From an uncultured Roseiflexaceae bacterium (GTDB taxonomy: Bacteria; Chloroflexota; Chloroflexia; Chloroflexales; Roseiflexaceae): DNA of 5,330 bases. Location of the stretch: positions 1 through 5,330 of the forward strand of contig CAIZHO010000230.1 in NCBI GenBank assembly GCA_903932805.1, read 5' to 3'. Below are positions 5,275 through 5,330 of this stretch, piece after piece (positions within the stretch are counted from its first letter, which is position 1; each line of letters starts with the position of its first letter). The translations under genes and the position numbers were made by a program. The notes beneath the pieces were generated by a model, which searched no databases, had not been told where the DNA came from, and saw only the letters and a list, made by a program, of their open reading frames with translations.

Positions 5275-5330
5275 TCAGGCCAAGCCGAGCACCTTGAGGA
5301 TGTTGCCATAGTTCAGCCCGATAATCAGAC
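5275..5330 (-). CDS. C-terminal end of a leftward gene, possibly an amidohydrolase
   Basis: On the minus strand a frame open from the right edge reads LIIGLNYGNILKVLGLA and then TGA at 5277-5275. Amidohydrolase-2-type TIM-barrel enzymes commonly end in a similar I-x-G-x-N-x-x-x-x-L-G-L helix that packs after the last strand, so this is the best guess. Only 17 whole residues are visible, too few to prove the family. The position supports a real gene end: the stop lies just beyond a bidirectional terminator and the frame converges on the isomerase gene. Confidence 0.5.
   Translation of the reverse strand, partial: LIIGLNYGNILKVLGLA

Overview
The window (5,330 bases, moderately GC-rich) is ordinary-looking bacterial chromosome. 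It holds five complete protein genes plus one gene cut at each edge. I see no RNA gene, CRISPR array or mobile element. The long Pro/Thr/Ala spacers in the two nuclease genes (strings of TPT and TAT type), together with the mix of sugar, nucleoside and TIM-barrel enzymes, resemble what is common in Chloroflexota. That assignment is an inference from style and is not proven by any marker here.

Left part (1-1166): the C-terminal three quarters of an inosine/uridine-type nucleoside hydrolase reads rightward off the left edge. It meets a small VOC/glyoxalase-fold protein reading leftward, and the two stop codons overlap. A 58-base divergent gap separates the VOC gene from a rightward GH4-family NAD+/metal-dependent glycosidase, whose CHSV motif points to alpha-galactosidase.

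Central part (2478-4356): after a perfect 22-base palindrome and a TATAAT box comes a two-gene operon of paralogous thermonuclease (SNase-fold) proteins joined by an ATGA stop/start overlap. The first has three hydrophobic segments and a long Pro/Thr/Ala stalk, so it is probably a membrane-tethered nuclease facing outward. The second has a signal peptide, the nuclease domain, a short Thr/Pro linker and a small C-terminal domain of the type called a sunset domain. Both keep every residue needed for SNase catalysis. This differently localised pair is the most distinctive content of the window.

Right part (4357-5330): a second TATAAT box sits in the loop of an inverted repeat just upstream of a sugar phosphate isomerase/epimerase-like TIM-barrel protein. 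A strong bidirectional terminator follows. Beyond it, on the opposite strand, are the last residues of another protein, probably an amidohydrolase.

The genes do not form one pathway. The nuclease pair is the only clear operon. The nucleoside hydrolase, galactosidase, isomerase and possible amidohydrolase look like a loose neighbourhood of catabolic enzymes. No wholly new system is evident; the best leads are the nuclease pair and the two dyad-plus-TATAAT promoter regions.
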